A stretch of DNA of 64,000 bases from DATLSM01 sp963722965 (GTDB taxonomy: Bacteria; Actinomycetota; Thermoleophilia; Solirubrobacterales; 70-9): NCBI GenBank assembly GCA_963722965.1, contig CAVROX010000005.1, positions 124,001-188,000 on the forward strand, in the 5' to 3' direction. The translations under genes and the position numbers were made by a program. Positions 53,386 through 63,460 of this stretch are shown in pieces. Within the stretch, counting starts at the first letter, position 1; each line of letters starts with the position of its first letter. The notes beneath the pieces were generated by a model. That model searched no databases. It was not told the DNA's origin and saw only the letters and a program-made list of their open reading frames with translations.

Positions 53386-54212
53386 GAGCGGGAGGGGGGG
53401 AGGTCAGCGTCGGGCTCGGCCGCTGGGGCGGCGGGCGGTTTGGCTGGCCTTGGATTCGGCCCGCTGCCGCCCAAGAAGGGTTCGAGCATGTCGAGCGGCA
53501 AGGGGAAGACGACGGTGGTGTTCTGGTTACTGCCGATTTCGAGCAGGGTCTGGAGGTAGCGGAGCTGCAGCGAGGCGGGGTTGGTGCTGATGATGTCGGC
53601 GGCGTCGGTGAGCTTCTGAGCCGCCTGGAACTCGCCCTCTGAATTGATGATCTTGGCGCGCCGCTCGCGCTCGGCCTCGGCTTGGCGCGCGATCGCCCGC
53701 TGCATCTGCTCGGGGATCTCAACATCCTTGATCTCGACCGCGGTTACCTTCACGCCCCAGGGCTCGGTCGACTCGTCGATGATCTTCTGCAGCTCCTCAT
53801 TGAGGCGCTCGCGCTCGGAGAGGAGCTGATCGAACTCGGCCTTGCCGAGCACCGAGCGCAGCGCTGTCTGGGAGATCTGCGAAGTCGCGAGGAGGAAGTT
53901 TTCGACCTCGACCACGGCTTTGCGGGACTCGATCACGCGGAAGTAGGCGACCGCGTTGACGCCGGCGGGGACGTTGTCGCGGGTGATTACCTCCTGCGGG
54001 GGAATGTTGAGGGTGACGGTGCGCAGGTCGACCCGGACCATGCGGTCGACGAAGGGGATCAGCAGGATCAGGCCGGGCCCCTTCTGATCGACCAGCCGGC
54101 CGAGGCGGAAGACGACGCCGCGTTCGTACTCGCGCAGGACCCGGATCGAGGCGCCGACCACGACAACGATGACGATCGCCAGGAACACCGCTACCGCGAT
54201 CGCCGCTGCCAT
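53382..54212 (-). CDS. Slipin/stomatin-like SPFH (band 7) protein
   Basis: 276 residues. An N-terminal membrane segment (AIAVAVFLAIVIVVVVGASI) is followed by the SPFH domain: VLREYERGVVFRLGRLVDQK, GPGLILLIPFVDRMVRVDLR and TREVITRDNVPAGVNAVAYF-type sequence, then a coiled coil (MQRAIARQAEAERERRAKII). The end is Pro/Ala rich. Bacterial slipins pair with NfeD proteins, as here (nfeD is the upstream gene), and are thought to organise membrane microdomains or regulate membrane proteases. Confidence 0.93.
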   Translation of the reverse strand: MAAAIAVAVFLAIVIVVVVGASIRVLREYERGVVFRLGRLVDQKGPGLILLIPFVDRMVRVDLRTVTLNIPPQEVITRDNVPAGVNAVAYFRVIESRKAVVEVENFLLATSQISQTALRSVLGKAEFDQLLSERERLNEELQKIIDESTEPWGVKVTAVEIKDVEIPEQMQRAIARQAEAERERRAKIINSEGEFQAAQKLTDAADIISTNPASLQLRYLQTLLEIGSNQNTTVVFPLPLDMLEPFLGGSGPNPRPAKPPAAPAAEPDADLPPSRS

Positions 54213-54674
54213 TTACCTGTGCGCTCCTTTCCCCGTCTCCGTCACCGGCCGGACGATAAGGGTCAGCCCGTCAACCGACTCGACCGTGACTCTACCTCCC
54301 ATCGGTGCCGGGGCCTCGCCGGGGGCAAGGCGGGCACTCCACACAGAGCCTTGCACGAACACCTGGCCCTCCGGGTCGACGGGGGAGCGCACCTCCGCGA
54401 CGGCGCCGTTTAGCTCCTCATAGCCGGTGCGCACCGGCTGGCTGCGGTAGGAGGCGAGCACTTTGCGCGAGGCGAACCAGACAAAGGCGCCGAGCGCTAT
54501 CGCGACGAGAACGATGGCGAGAATCGGCAGGTCGTGCCCTTCTTCGCGGTAGAGGACCCCGGCGAGGACCAGGGAACCGATCCCGAGAGCCCCGAGCACG
54601 CCGCTGGGGATGTGTGCCTCGGCGATGAGGAGGGCGACGGCCAGCGCGAGGAGGAGGACGACGGCGAGGCTCAC
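54213..54674 (-). CDS. NfeD-family membrane protein
   Basis: 153 residues. Two or three hydrophobic helices (VVLLLALAVALLIAEAHIPS; VLGALGIGSLVLAGVLYREE; LAIVLVAIALGAFVWFASR), then an OB-fold domain (GAVAEVRSPVDPEGQVFVQG; GRVTVESVDGLTLIVRPV). This is the short NfeD form without the N-terminal ClpP-like protease. Its stop abuts the slipin start, the classic nfeD-slipin operon. Confidence 0.9.
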   Translation of the reverse strand: MSLAVVLLLALAVALLIAEAHIPSGVLGALGIGSLVLAGVLYREEGHDLPILAIVLVAIALGAFVWFASRKVLASYRSQPVRTGYEELNGAVAEVRSPVDPEGQVFVQGSVWSARLAPGEAPAPMGGRVTVESVDGLTLIVRPVTETGKGAHR

Positions 54675-54704
54675 CGCTGCATTATCACCCTCCCGCGGTT
54701 CGCA

Positions 54705-55373
54705 TCAGCGCAGTGCGTAGCGCTCGAGGTCGGCTTCGAGTTCGACGGGATGTGCGTAGGGGCCTTGTTTGAGGTACAGGAGCTTGCCGCCTGGACCATA
54801 GAAGGCGGTGTCGGGAATGCCGAAGCCGACGTGCAGGGCGGCGGCGATCTGCTTGCCTGGGTCGGCGAAGCTTGGGTAGGGGACCGGGCGCTCCTTCAGA
54901 TAGCTGGAGGCGGCCGCGTTGGAGTCATCGGAGTCGACTCCCAGAAACGCCACCTCTCTGCCGTACTTGGCGGAGAGCTTCTGGAGGACCGGGAACTCCT
55001 CCCGGCAGGGCCAGCACCACGAGGCCCACACGTTGACCACCGCCGGATAGCCGTGCAGCGCGGCGATGGCCTTCTGGAAGGCGGCAAGGCCGCCGGGCAG
55101 GAGGCGGTCGTGTTTGGCATGCAGCGTCGCGAGCGGGGCCGGAGAGCCGGCCAGAGCCTTGGCGTAGTCGGGATGCGCGCCGCCGTAGTTGCCGCCTTCG
55201 CTCGCCGCGGGGCCGCAGCCGGTGCAGGCGAGCGCCAGGGCAGCGATGCAGATCAGGGCGATTTGCAGGTTGCGTCCCGAAAAGTCCAATCCGGTGGTTA
55301 CAATACGTAGCGTTCGGTCCGCTCGGAAGCGGGCCGCTGAGAGCGCCGGGCGGAGCAAGCCCGGCATCCTCAC
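54705..55373 (-). CDS. TlpA-like thiol-disulfide oxidoreductase
   Basis: Up to 222 residues; the exact start is uncertain because the first ~35 codons may be non-coding. A membrane/lipoprotein segment (LQIALICIAALALACTGCG) has a possible lipobox at the last Cys. The thioredoxin fold follows: YPAVVNVWASWCWPCREEFP with the WCWPC redox site, KYGREVAFLGVDSDDSNAAA and GFGIPDTAFYGPGGKLLYLK (cis-Pro region). Such proteins reduce apocytochrome c or other exported thiols, which would fit the Ccm genes at 62-64 kb, though it is not adjacent to them. Divergent from the helicase gene. Confidence 0.86.
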   Translation of the reverse strand: MRMPGLLRPALSAARFRADRTLRIVTTGLDFSGRNLQIALICIAALALACTGCGPAASEGGNYGGAHPDYAKALAGSPAPLATLHAKHDRLLPGGLAAFQKAIAALHGYPAVVNVWASWCWPCREEFPVLQKLSAKYGREVAFLGVDSDDSNAAASSYLKERPVPYPSFADPGKQIAAALHVGFGIPDTAFYGPGGKLLYLKQGPYAHPVELEADLERYALR

Positions 55374-55429
55374 TACCTTGTCCCGGCCGCACGTCTCGCG
55401 TCTCGGCTAGGACGGACCCAGAAGCCTTG

Positions 55430-57972
55430 ATGGCCAAGACCAGCGAAGTTGCCGCGCAGGCGGCAGTTCCTTCAGGCGCCGATATCGAGCGTGCGGCGGC
55501 GTTTGCCCGCGAGCCATTCCTGCTCGATGGCGAGGGGCCGGAGGCGTTGGCGCCGGGGACGGCGAGGCGTCGGGCACTCGAGGCGGCGCTGGCGGAGTTG
55601 GCCGACGGCGCCGAGGTGCCCTCGATCCAGTGGCGGCGCGACTTCTCTTTGCTGCTTGGTCTGGAGCGGCTTTTGTCCGAGGAGCCGCCGAGGCTGCGCG
55701 ACGGTGCCGAGCTGTCTCCCCACCAGGTTGACGCGCTCTCGGGGACGCTGGCCGAGCTGATGACCGAGCAGCAGGAGGCCGCAGCCGTCGGCGAGCTTCG
55801 CAACGGCGATCAGGCCTCCGCGGCGGGGATCGAGCCAAACGGGGCTGATTCCGACGGGGTGGCGCCCCTGTCTTCGGACGAGGAGCTCGCCGCCGACGAG
55901 GAGCCCCAGGATTGGGAGGAGGCCGCGGCTGGGGATGAGGAGACGATCGAGGAGGCGCCCGAGGACCCCGGCGCCGAGCGGCGCTTTTGGTTTGAGCACG
56001 CCACCGGCGCCGGCAAGACGGTCGCCGCGGTCGGCTTCATCGACGCTTCCCGCACGGGCGGGGTGCTGATCCTCACCCACCGCCGCAACCTGGTCGAACA
56101 GTTCATCGGCGAGATCTCTGACCGCGGCTACAAGGAGCGGCTGCGCCCGCCGCTGATGGACGGTCGCGATGACCCCGACGGGCCGGTGACGGTGGAGACC
56201 TACCAGTGGTTCGTCCGCAACCACAGGCGCGTCTCCGATGCCTACTCGATCGTGATCTGCGACGAGGCGCACACCGCGCTGGGCGAGAAAACCAGCGCCT
56301 GCATCCGCGCCTGGACCGGTCCCGTCTACATCGGGATGACGGCGACGGGAGCTCTGATCGCGCGCCACGTAGCCGACCTCTTCCCGACCCAGACCTCGCG
56401 CTTTGACCTGGCCCAGGCCGCGCGCCGCGGGGTCATCTCGCCCCTGCGCTGCCTGCGGATTCCACCGGGACCTGGGGTGCGGACGATCGCCAAGGTACCC
56501 CTGCGAAAAGGCGAGGTCGACCAGGACTTTGACCAGGAGGAGCTGGCCGCGCTGCTTGATCAAGAGCCCTTCAACGTGGCGATCGCCGACCTCTACAAGT
56601 CGCGCTTCCGCAAGGTGCCCGGCGTCCTCTACACGGCGGGCGTGCAGCATGCAAAGAACGTGGCGAAGGCCTTCCGAGACGCGGGTATCGTCGCGCGGCT
56701 GTTTCCGGGGAGACGCCGAAGCGGGAGCTGGCGGAGATCCTCGCCGCCTTCGAGCGGGGTGAGGTGGACGTGCTGTGCAACGCGATGTTGCTCGCCGAGG
56801 GGTGGAACTCGCCGCGGGCGACGATCTGCATGCACCTGGCGCCGACCGCCTCACGGCGGGTCTACCAGCAGCGGGTCGGCCGCGTGACCCGGCGGGCGCC
56901 GGGCAAGGAGGCGGGACTGGTGATCGACTTCGTCCATCCCGCCACGACCCACGACGAGACGATCGTCACCTTGCACAGCCTGCTTGACCGCGACGTTTAC
57001 CGCGGTGGCGCGATCGTCGTCGGGCCGGTGCGACGCGGGCGCGGGCGCCAGGTGCGGGTTGAGCGGCGGATCGTCCCCGTCTCCGATAAGGAGGAGCGGC
57101 GGATGGAGGTGCTGGAGCGCGAGATCTGGCGGATCGCGGTCGAGAACCTCGATTACCCCGAGCAGCACGCCTGGGCGGCCCTTGCCGGGGCGCGGGTCAA
57201 CCAGCAGGGGTGGCGGCGGGCGCGGGCGATGCTCCAAAACGACCAGAGCAAGGAATTGCGGCGGCGCTTCCTGCTGACCTGTGTGCAGCGCAACCGCAAC
57301 GCGCAGCTGCGGCTAAAAGCGCTGGCGGAGGTCGCTGACCTGGGCGATCCAGAGGCGTTCGACGACGCGATCGACATCGTCGGCGCCTGGAGCCGCGAGG
57401 ACAAGCGGGCGGGGACCAAGACGCTGCTGCAGGCGCTGGTTGACAAGCGGATCGGGCGGCGCGACCAGGCGCAGGCCTGGGTCTGGCGGTTGGCCTCCTA
57501 CACGCGAGAGCTCCACGAGGAGTACGCCGTGCAGCGCTGGCCGGAGACCAAGCGGCTGCTGGGCCTTTTGGTCAACTCCTCCGGGCGGGCCCACGGGCGC
57601 AACGCGCGGCGGTTGGTGCACGCGGCCCGCAAACAGGACCGTCGCCTGGCGGTGGCGCTGCTCGCCGCCGCGGTCTCACATACGCCGGAGGGGGAGGAGG
57701 TGCTGCGCGGGGCGCGGATGCGGATGGCGCGGAAACCGTCGGCGATCGCGCGGGAGCTGCTGCGGAACTTTCCCAAGGGGGGCAAGCGGCGCCGCCGACG
57801 GGCCAACAAACGCCAGCGGACCGCGACCGACAACGGTGAGCTTGACAACGGCGCGGTCAAGGACTCAGGCAGCATCGAGGTGGACCTCGCCGGCGGCGAG
57901 GGCGAGGCGCCCGTTGGCGGGGCTGCGGACGATGAGACGGCCGCGGTCATCGACGCCGTCGGCGAGGCCTGA
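55430..57972 (+). CDS. SF2 DEAD/DEAH-box helicase with helical C-terminal extension, one frameshift
   Basis: About 845 residues once joined. An acidic N-terminal ~180 residues precedes the core: RFWFEHATGAGKTVAAVGFI (motif I), LILTHRRNLVEQFIGEI (Ia), YSIVICDEAHTALG (II, DEAH) and GPVYIGMTATGALIARHVAD (III). The frame breaks near 56708 in CCGGGG, where one G seems missing, and resumes at ETPKRELAEILAAFERGEVD, CNAMLLAEGWNSPRATIC and SRRVYQQRVGRVTRRAPG (VI, arginine finger). The C-terminal third (SYTRELHEEYAVQRWPETKR and similar) looks like HEAT-type repeats and ends Lys/Arg rich. Role in repair or RNA work is unknown. It is not flanked by restriction genes. Confidence 0.86.
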
Positions 57973-58604
57973 GCCGCCCTCCCAGGCTACCTCGCGGCCG
58001 AGCAGTGCATCCCGCTCGCGCCATGCGGCGAGGATTCGCCCCCCAGCCGCAGCGGACCAGCGATCGAGCTGGCGGTTCAAAACCGCGGCTGCGGTCAGGG
58101 GGCTCGGCAGAGAATCCACCCGGTCGCCGGCCGCGTCGCAGCCAAAAAGGGAGGTCGCCGTCCCACGCAGCTCGGTCGGGAACTGATCCGGAGCAATCGA
58201 GAGGTTCAGGCCGACGCCGAGGACCGCCCAGCCGTCCTGGGGGCGCGCCTCGATCAGGACTCCGGCCAGCTTGCGCCCCCCAGCCAGACGTCGTTGGGCC
58301 ACTTGACCGCGCACCGGATCCCGGGGCGCAGCGCCTCGGCCGTCTCGCAGACGGCGAGGGCGGTGGAGAGGGCCAGCAGCGGGTGGCTGAGGTAGGGGCG
58401 GAGGATCGCCGAGTAAAGGAGGGCGTTGCCAGCCGGGGCGCTCCAGGTCCGACCCTGGCGGCCGCGCCCCGCGGTCTGTTCGGCGGCGGTGACGATCGTG
58501 CCGTGCGGTGCGCCGGCTGCGGCCAGTTCGCGGGCGCGCGTGTTGGTCGAAGTTGTCCTCGCGAAGTGCCGGTGCGGAACGCCGAAGGTTGGGGTCTCGC
58601 TCAT
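57865..58604 (-). CDS. birA: Biotin-[acetyl-CoA carboxylase] ligase, one frameshift
   Basis: About 245 residues. Start at 58604, overlapping the cobA-hemD stop (ATGA). TTSTNTRARELAAAGAPHGT, AEQTAGRGRQGRTWSAPAGN (biotin/AMP loop GRGRxG) and AVKWPNDVWLGG are the catalytic-domain signatures. A break near 58270 in the C-rich stretch leads to KLAGVLIEARPQDGWAVLGV, GLNLSI, and the small C-terminal domain. No N-terminal DNA-binding domain, so it is a monofunctional ligase. The 3' end overlaps the convergent helicase gene by about 108 bp. Confidence 0.9.
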
Positions 58605-60110
58605 CGGGAGGCTGCGTCGGCGAGGAGCGCGGCGAGGAGTCCGCTGAGGTCGTGGCGCTCGGCCTCGACCGCGACCTCCAGGCCAGCGGCGCGGGCGGCC
58701 TCGCTGGTGATCGGGCCGATCGAGACGAACTCGCGCTGTGGCGGGGAAGCGCTCAGCGAGGGCGGCACGCAGGTTTCGCACCGTCGAGGAGGAGGTGAAG
58801 GTCACGTAATCGGCCCCCTCCGCTGCGGCGAGCGCCTCGGTGTCGGGTTTCTCGCAGACGGTCTCATACAGCGCCACGACGTCCAGATCGGCCCCGCGCT
58901 CGCGCAGCGCCTCGGGGAGCACGTCGCGAGCCTCGGCGGCACGGGCGAGGAGGACTCGGCGGTCCCTCACCGCCACATCGGCCAGCGCCTCCACCAGCGC
59001 CTCGGCTAGGAATCGCTCGGGGACGACATCGGCGGTAATCCCGCGTTCGGCGAAGGCACGCGCGGTGGCGGGTCCGATTGCGGCGACGGTGGCGCCGGCC
59101 AGCGCCCGGGCGTCGAGGCCGACCGCGGCGAGTGCCTCGAACAGCAACCGCACACCGTTGGGGCTGGTCAGGCAGACCAGGGAGTAGTCGCGGATCGAGG
59201 CGACCGCCCGCCGCACCTCCTCGCTCTCGATCAGCGGCTCGATCCGGATCGAGGGCAGTTCGATGACCTCGGCGCCAAGATCGCGCAGGTCGGCGGCGAG
59301 GCCGCTGGCCTGGGCACGGGCACGGGTGACGATGACCCGACGCCCGTGCAAGGGGCGGCGCTCAACCCAGGCGAGCGCGGCGCGGCGCTTGACCACCGGT
59401 CCGAGGACGACGAGCGCCGGGGCATCGATGGCCTCGCGCCGGACCGCTGCTGCGATCGTGCCGAGGGTCGCGACGACGGTGCGCTGCCCCGCCATCGTGC
59501 CGCGCTCGATCGCCGCAGCGGCCTCGCCGGGGTCGCGGCCGGCCTCGATCAGCGTCCGCGCGTTCTCCGCCAGCCTCGCGAGCCCCATGTAGAAGACAAG
59601 GGTCCCGGGGAAGGCGGCGAGCGAGCGCCAGTCAAGCGCCGCCCCGAGCTTCTCGGGGTCCTCGTGGCCGGCGATGAAGGCCACCGCCGAGGCATCGTCG
59701 CGGTGGGTCAGGGGGATACCGGCGTAGGCGGAGGCGGCCACCCCGGCGGTGATCCCCGGGACGACCTCAAACTCAACCCCGGCAGCGCGCAGCGCCTCCC
59801 CCTCCTCCCCCCCGCGCCCGAAAACGAACGGGTCCCCGCCCTTGAGCCGCACCACGCTCTTGCCGGCGTGCGCCGCCTCGATCAGCGCTCGGCCGATCTC
59901 CCCCTGGGGGACGGAGGGCACGCCGGGCTGCTTGCCGACGTAGACGAGCTCGGCGCCGGCGCGAGCTCCGTCAAGCGCGCCGCGGGGGATGAGGCGGTCA
60001 TAGAAGATCGAGTCGGCCGAGGCGATCAGCTCCAGCGAGCGCGCCGTCATCAGGCCCCGGTCCCCGGGTCCGGCACCGACCAGGTAGACGACCCCATCCC
60101 GCGCGGTCAT
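58601..60110 (-). CDS. Fused uroporphyrinogen-III C-methyltransferase and uroporphyrinogen-III synthase
   Basis: About 503 residues. N-terminal CobA/SUMT domain: VYLVGAGPGDRGLMTARSLE, VRLKGGDPFVFGRGGEEGEA, VPGITAGVAASAYAGIPLTH and FYMGLARLAENARTLI. From about residue 245 the HemD domain: RRVIVTRARAQASGLAADLR, LVCLTSPNGVRLLFEALAA and VTFTSSSTVRNLRAALAERF. A shift near 58740 is needed so that the end (ITSEAARAAGLEVAVEAERH, stop 58601) overlaps birA as ATGA. HemD makes uro'gen III; CobA methylates it toward siroheme or cobalamin. Such cobA-hemD fusions are known in actinobacteria and clostridia. Confidence 0.92.
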
Positions 60111-61010
60111 CCCCCCACCGCCGCGGCTCGCTCCAGGATCTCGCGGGCGCCCGCCGCCTGCAGCCGCTCGGCGATCAGCTCGCCGGCCTCGGCCGGGTTG
60201 GCGAGGTCGCCCGCGACGCGATCGCGAATCCACTCGCTACCGTCGGGCAGGCCGACGAAGGCTTCGATCAGGAGGCGGCCGCCCTTTCCCTCGCGCCCGC
60301 CCGCGCTCGGCTCAACCTTGGCGTGGACGCCGATTGGCGTCGCGCAGCTCGCCTCCAGGAGGGCGACGGCGGCGCGCTCGGCGATCAGCTCGCGCATCGA
60401 GGCCTCGTCGGCGAGGGCCCGCGCGGCGTGCCAGGCGGCCCCGTTGGCGACGCTCGCCTGCAGGGCGAGGGCACCCTGTCCGGCCGCCGGAGTCATCTCC
60501 TGTGGGGGGGATCACGAAGGCGGCAGCAGACTCGCGCCCCAGCCGCGCCAGCCCGGCAGAGGCGAGCACGATCGCGTCCACCTCGCCCTCGGCAAGCTTG
60601 CGCAGGCGGGTGTCGACGTTGCCGTGCAGCTCCTCCACCCTCAGGTCCGGCCGCGCCGCCAGCAGCTGGGCGCGGCGGCGCAGACTGGCGGTCCCGACCC
60701 GCGCACCCTCGGGGACCCCGCCAAGGGAGGAGCCCGGCCCGATCCAGACATCGCGCGCATCCTCGCGTTGGGGTACCGCGGCGATCGCCAGCCCCCCCGA
60801 CATCCCGACGGGCAGGTCCTTGGCTGAGTGGACGCCGATGTCGGCGCGCTCGTCGATCAGCGCTCGCTCGACTCCGCGCACGAAGCGCGCCTTATCTCCC
60901 GGCTCCCCGTCGGAGGAGACCTCGACCAACTCGCCTTCGCCCAATAGCCCGGCGACGTAGTTTGCCTGCGCTTTGGCCAGCGCGCTGGTGCGGGTGGCAA
61001 TTCGAATCAT
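60107..61010 (-). CDS. hemC: Porphobilinogen deaminase (hydroxymethylbilane synthase), one frameshift
   Basis: About 300 residues. RIATRTSALAKAQANYVAGL, GVHSAKDLPVGMSGGLAIAA and GTASLRRRAQLLAARPDLRV are conserved substrate- and cofactor-binding segments. A break in the run of G at 60505-60512 leads to TPAAGQGALALQASVANGAA and LLEASCATPIGVHAKV, where the Cys binds the dipyrromethane cofactor. Some positions differ from the norm: the usual Gly-Gly-Cys is Ala-Ser-Cys. The stop overlaps the cobA-hemD start (ATGA). Confidence 0.92.
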
Positions 61011-61116
61011 TCAGACGGAGCGCGTGTGGTTAATGGAACCATCCTCTCGCAGTGAACTGCATCTAGGGCTGCGCCCGAGCGCAAATCCTTGCCAGTGACT
61101 ACGCGGCCTGAGGGAG

Positions 61117-62460
61117 TTAGGGTGAACCCCTGTCGGGTTGGGCCCGGCGAAGCTGGGTGACCTTGCCGGGCGCCTTGCCCGGTGGTTCGGTCTCGGCATC
61201 GAGGCCAAAGAGCTCGTGCAGGGCGCTGACGTAGAGGTAGGCGTCCTCGCTGCCCGCCGCGCGCTTCATCCGCAGGGTGGGCTCGTGGAGGAGGCGGGAG
61301 ACAATCGCCTTGGCCATCCTTGCGAGGCGTTTGCGGTCGGTCTCGCCGAGGTCTTCCCAGCGAGAGTCATTCTCCGCCAGCACGCGGCGCACCACCTCCT
61401 CGCCACGCTCGCGCAGAGCGACGATCGTCGGCACCACCTCCAGCGAGGCGAGCCAGCGCTCAAAGCGCTCCACCTCTGCCGCGATGATCAACTCGGCGCG
61501 TCTTGCCTCGGCCTGCCGGCCGCTCGCATTGCGCTCGACGATCTGCTGCACGTCGTCGATGTCGTGGAGGGTGACGCCGGCGACCTCGCGGCAGGCCGGC
61601 TCGATGTCGCGCGGCACGGCGATATCGACCAGCAGCAGCGGCCGGCCGGCGCGGCTGGCCATCACCTGGGCGATGTCGTCGCGCTCGACGATGTGGTGGG
61701 GCGAGTTGGTGGCCGAGACGACGATGTCGGCGGCCTCGAGCTGCTGCGGTAGCTCCTCGAAGCGGACGGCGCCGCCGCCGAAACGCTGGGCGAGGCCGAT
61801 CGCGCGGTCATAGCGGCGGTTGGCGACAAAGACGGTGCTCACGCCACGCGCGAGGAGGGCACCGGCAACGAGCTCGGCGGTCTCCCCCGCGCCGATCACC
61901 AGGACGCGGCGATTGCCAAGGTCTCCGAGGGTGCGCTGCGCCAACTCGACCGCAACCGAGGAGATCGAGAGCCCTTTCTCGCTGATCCCGGTCTCCTCCC
62001 TCGCCCGGCCCCCGGTGGCGAGGGCGCCGCGGAAGAGGCGGTTGAGGATCGGACCGGTGCCTCCCTCGACCAGAGCCAGCTCGTAAGCGCGTTTGACCTG
62101 ACCCTGGACCTCGGCCTCGCCGACGATCATCGAATCAAGCCCCGCCGTAACGCTGAAGAGGTGGCGCGCGGCGTCAGTCGAGCGCAGCGAGTAGAGGTGG
62201 CCGAGCAGCTCGGTGGGGCGAATCTCGGCTTGGCGGGTGAGGACACCCAGCGCCGTCGACTCTGCCTCGACCGGATCAGAGACGATCAGATACAGCTCGG
62301 TGCGGTTGCAGGTCGAGATCGCCGCCGCCTCGTGGATTCCGGCCGCGGCGGTCAGCTCGCGCAGCGCGCCGACCGCGCGCCCCTCGGTCAGCGAGAGCCG
62401 CTCGCGCAACTCAAGCGGAGCGGTCTTGTGTGAGACGCCCAGGGTCAGCAGCTCACTCAT
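61117..62460 (-). CDS. hemA: Glutamyl-tRNA reductase
   Basis: 447 residues from the ATG at 62460 (the longer frame to 62568 overlaps the ccmD-like gene). First step of the C5 heme route. LGVSHKTAPLELRERLSL is the N-terminal signature, AAISTCNRTELYLIV contains the catalytic Cys, GLDSMIVGEAEVQGQVKRAY is the substrate-binding helix, and VLVIGAGETAELVAGALLA the NADPH site. A long helical dimerisation domain follows, ending in a short Pro/Arg tail. A 106-bp gap separates it from hemC; hemL is at the other end of the window. Confidence 0.95.
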   Translation of the reverse strand: MSELLTLGVSHKTAPLELRERLSLTEGRAVGALRELTAAAGIHEAAAISTCNRTELYLIVSDPVEAESTALGVLTRQAEIRPTELLGHLYSLRSTDAARHLFSVTAGLDSMIVGEAEVQGQVKRAYELALVEGGTGPILNRLFRGALATGGRAREETGISEKGLSISSVAVELAQRTLGDLGNRRVLVIGAGETAELVAGALLARGVSTVFVANRRYDRAIGLAQRFGGGAVRFEELPQQLEAADIVVSATNSPHHIVERDDIAQVMASRAGRPLLLVDIAVPRDIEPACREVAGVTLHDIDDVQQIVERNASGRQAEARRAELIIAAEVERFERWLASLEVVPTIVALRERGEEVVRRVLAENDSRWEDLGETDRKRLARMAKAIVSRLLHEPTLRMKRAAGSEDAYLYVSALHELFGLDAETEPPGKAPGKVTQLRRAQPDRGSP

Positions 62461-62710
62461 CGGGCGCGCCTCCCCGGCTTCCCTGCGAGGCCAACGAATC
62501 AGATACGGATGGCTCCTCACTGCGGTCTTGAGCGGCGGCCTGCTCGCCGCCAGGCTGGCTCTCGGCAAACAGCGCCAGCTCGCGCAGCTCCCGCTCGATC
62601 CGCTGCAGCTTCGCCGCCATGATCGCTACGTAGACGACGATCAGGACGAGGAATGCGATGTAGGCGGCAGCGACGTACTTGCCTGCTTCACCGAGGGGGA
62701 GGGCGGGCAC
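62453..62710 (-). CDS. CcmD-like small membrane protein
   Basis: 85 residues with a single transmembrane helix (YVAAAYIAFLVLIVVYVAIM), then a charged helix (AAKLQRIERELRELALFAE) and a low-complexity tail. Size, topology and position directly after ccmC match CcmD, the small partner of the heme exporter, though the family has little sequence conservation. Its 3' end overlaps the hemA start by eight bases. Confidence 0.72.
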   Translation of the reverse strand: MPALPLGEAGKYVAAAYIAFLVLIVVYVAIMAAKLQRIERELRELALFAESQPGGEQAAAQDRSEEPSVSDSLASQGSRGGAPDE

Positions 62711-63433
62711 TCAGTGCACCTCCGGCGCGACCCGTGACCTGCTGGCGGGGGCTGGCGCGTCCAGGGCGCGGCGCAGCCGCTTAACCTGTCCCGAAGCGCT
62801 CTTCGCGGTCAGCTCGAACTTGACCAGTGTGGTCCAGAGCAAGACGATCGCGGCGAGGCAGACGAGGAAGGTGAACAGCATCGAGTTGGGCAGTCCGCCG
62901 TTGGCGGTGGCGAAGACACGCGGGTGAACGAGGCTCGGCGTCAGCCGCACGGCGAGGAAGTTGAGCGGCACGAAGGCACCCGCGATAACCGCGAAGACCG
63001 AGGCATAGCGGGCCTGGCGCTCGGGATCCTCGATCGCGTAGCGGAACGGGTAGTAGGTCGCGTAAAGGAGGAAGACGATTAGAAAGCTGACCAGGGTCGG
63101 CTCTTCCCAGACCCACCAGTGCCCCCACGATGCCTTGGCCCAGATCGAGCCGGTGATCAGTACCGCGACGGCGAAGATCACCGAGATGTGGATCGAGACG
63201 TAGGAGTAGGCATCCCAGCGGCGCTCGCCGCTGCGCAGGTGGGCGATCGCGAAGAGGCCGGCGACGATGAAGCCGGCGAGCGCCGTCATCGCGAGCGGCA
63301 CGTGCAGGTAGAAGATCTTTTGGATGAAGCCCTGATTGGCGTCAAGCGGTGCGTAAAAGAAGACCAGACACAACCCTGCGGCGAGGGTGACCACGGTCGC
63401 GATCGAGAGGGCTCTCAGTCCTTTGCCGTACAT
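62711..63433 (-). CDS. ccmC: Heme exporter/cytochrome c maturation protein CcmC
   Basis: 240 residues, six transmembrane helices. ASWGHWWVWEEPTLVSFLIV is the tryptophan-rich heme-handling (WWD) motif, flanked by the conserved His residues in FYLHVPLAMTALAG and LTPSLVHPRVFATA. It loads heme onto the periplasmic chaperone CcmE. The C-terminus has an extra basic stretch. It starts 27 bp after ccmB and is followed immediately by the ccmD-like gene. Confidence 0.93.
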   Translation of the reverse strand: MYGKGLRALSIATVVTLAAGLCLVFFYAPLDANQGFIQKIFYLHVPLAMTALAGFIVAGLFAIAHLRSGERRWDAYSYVSIHISVIFAVAVLITGSIWAKASWGHWWVWEEPTLVSFLIVFLLYATYYPFRYAIEDPERQARYASVFAVIAGAFVPLNFLAVRLTPSLVHPRVFATANGGLPNSMLFTFLVCLAAIVLLWTTLVKFELTAKSASGQVKRLRRALDAPAPASRSRVAPEVH

Positions 63434-63460
63434 GTCCGGGGTGGGCGCAGCGCGCGCCGC

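Noticed and set aside
55472..56854. 460-codon open frame opposite the helicase
   Set aside because: Helicase motifs I, II, III and VI are on the plus strand; the mirror frame has none.
55430..57972. The helicase as part of a defence or restriction system
   Set aside because: No methyltransferase, nuclease or specificity gene is next to it; neighbours are a thioredoxin and birA. A housekeeping role cannot be excluded.
59346..60827. 493-codon open frame opposite cobA-hemD and hemC
   Set aside because: Antisense shadow crossing two real genes; no recognisable domain.
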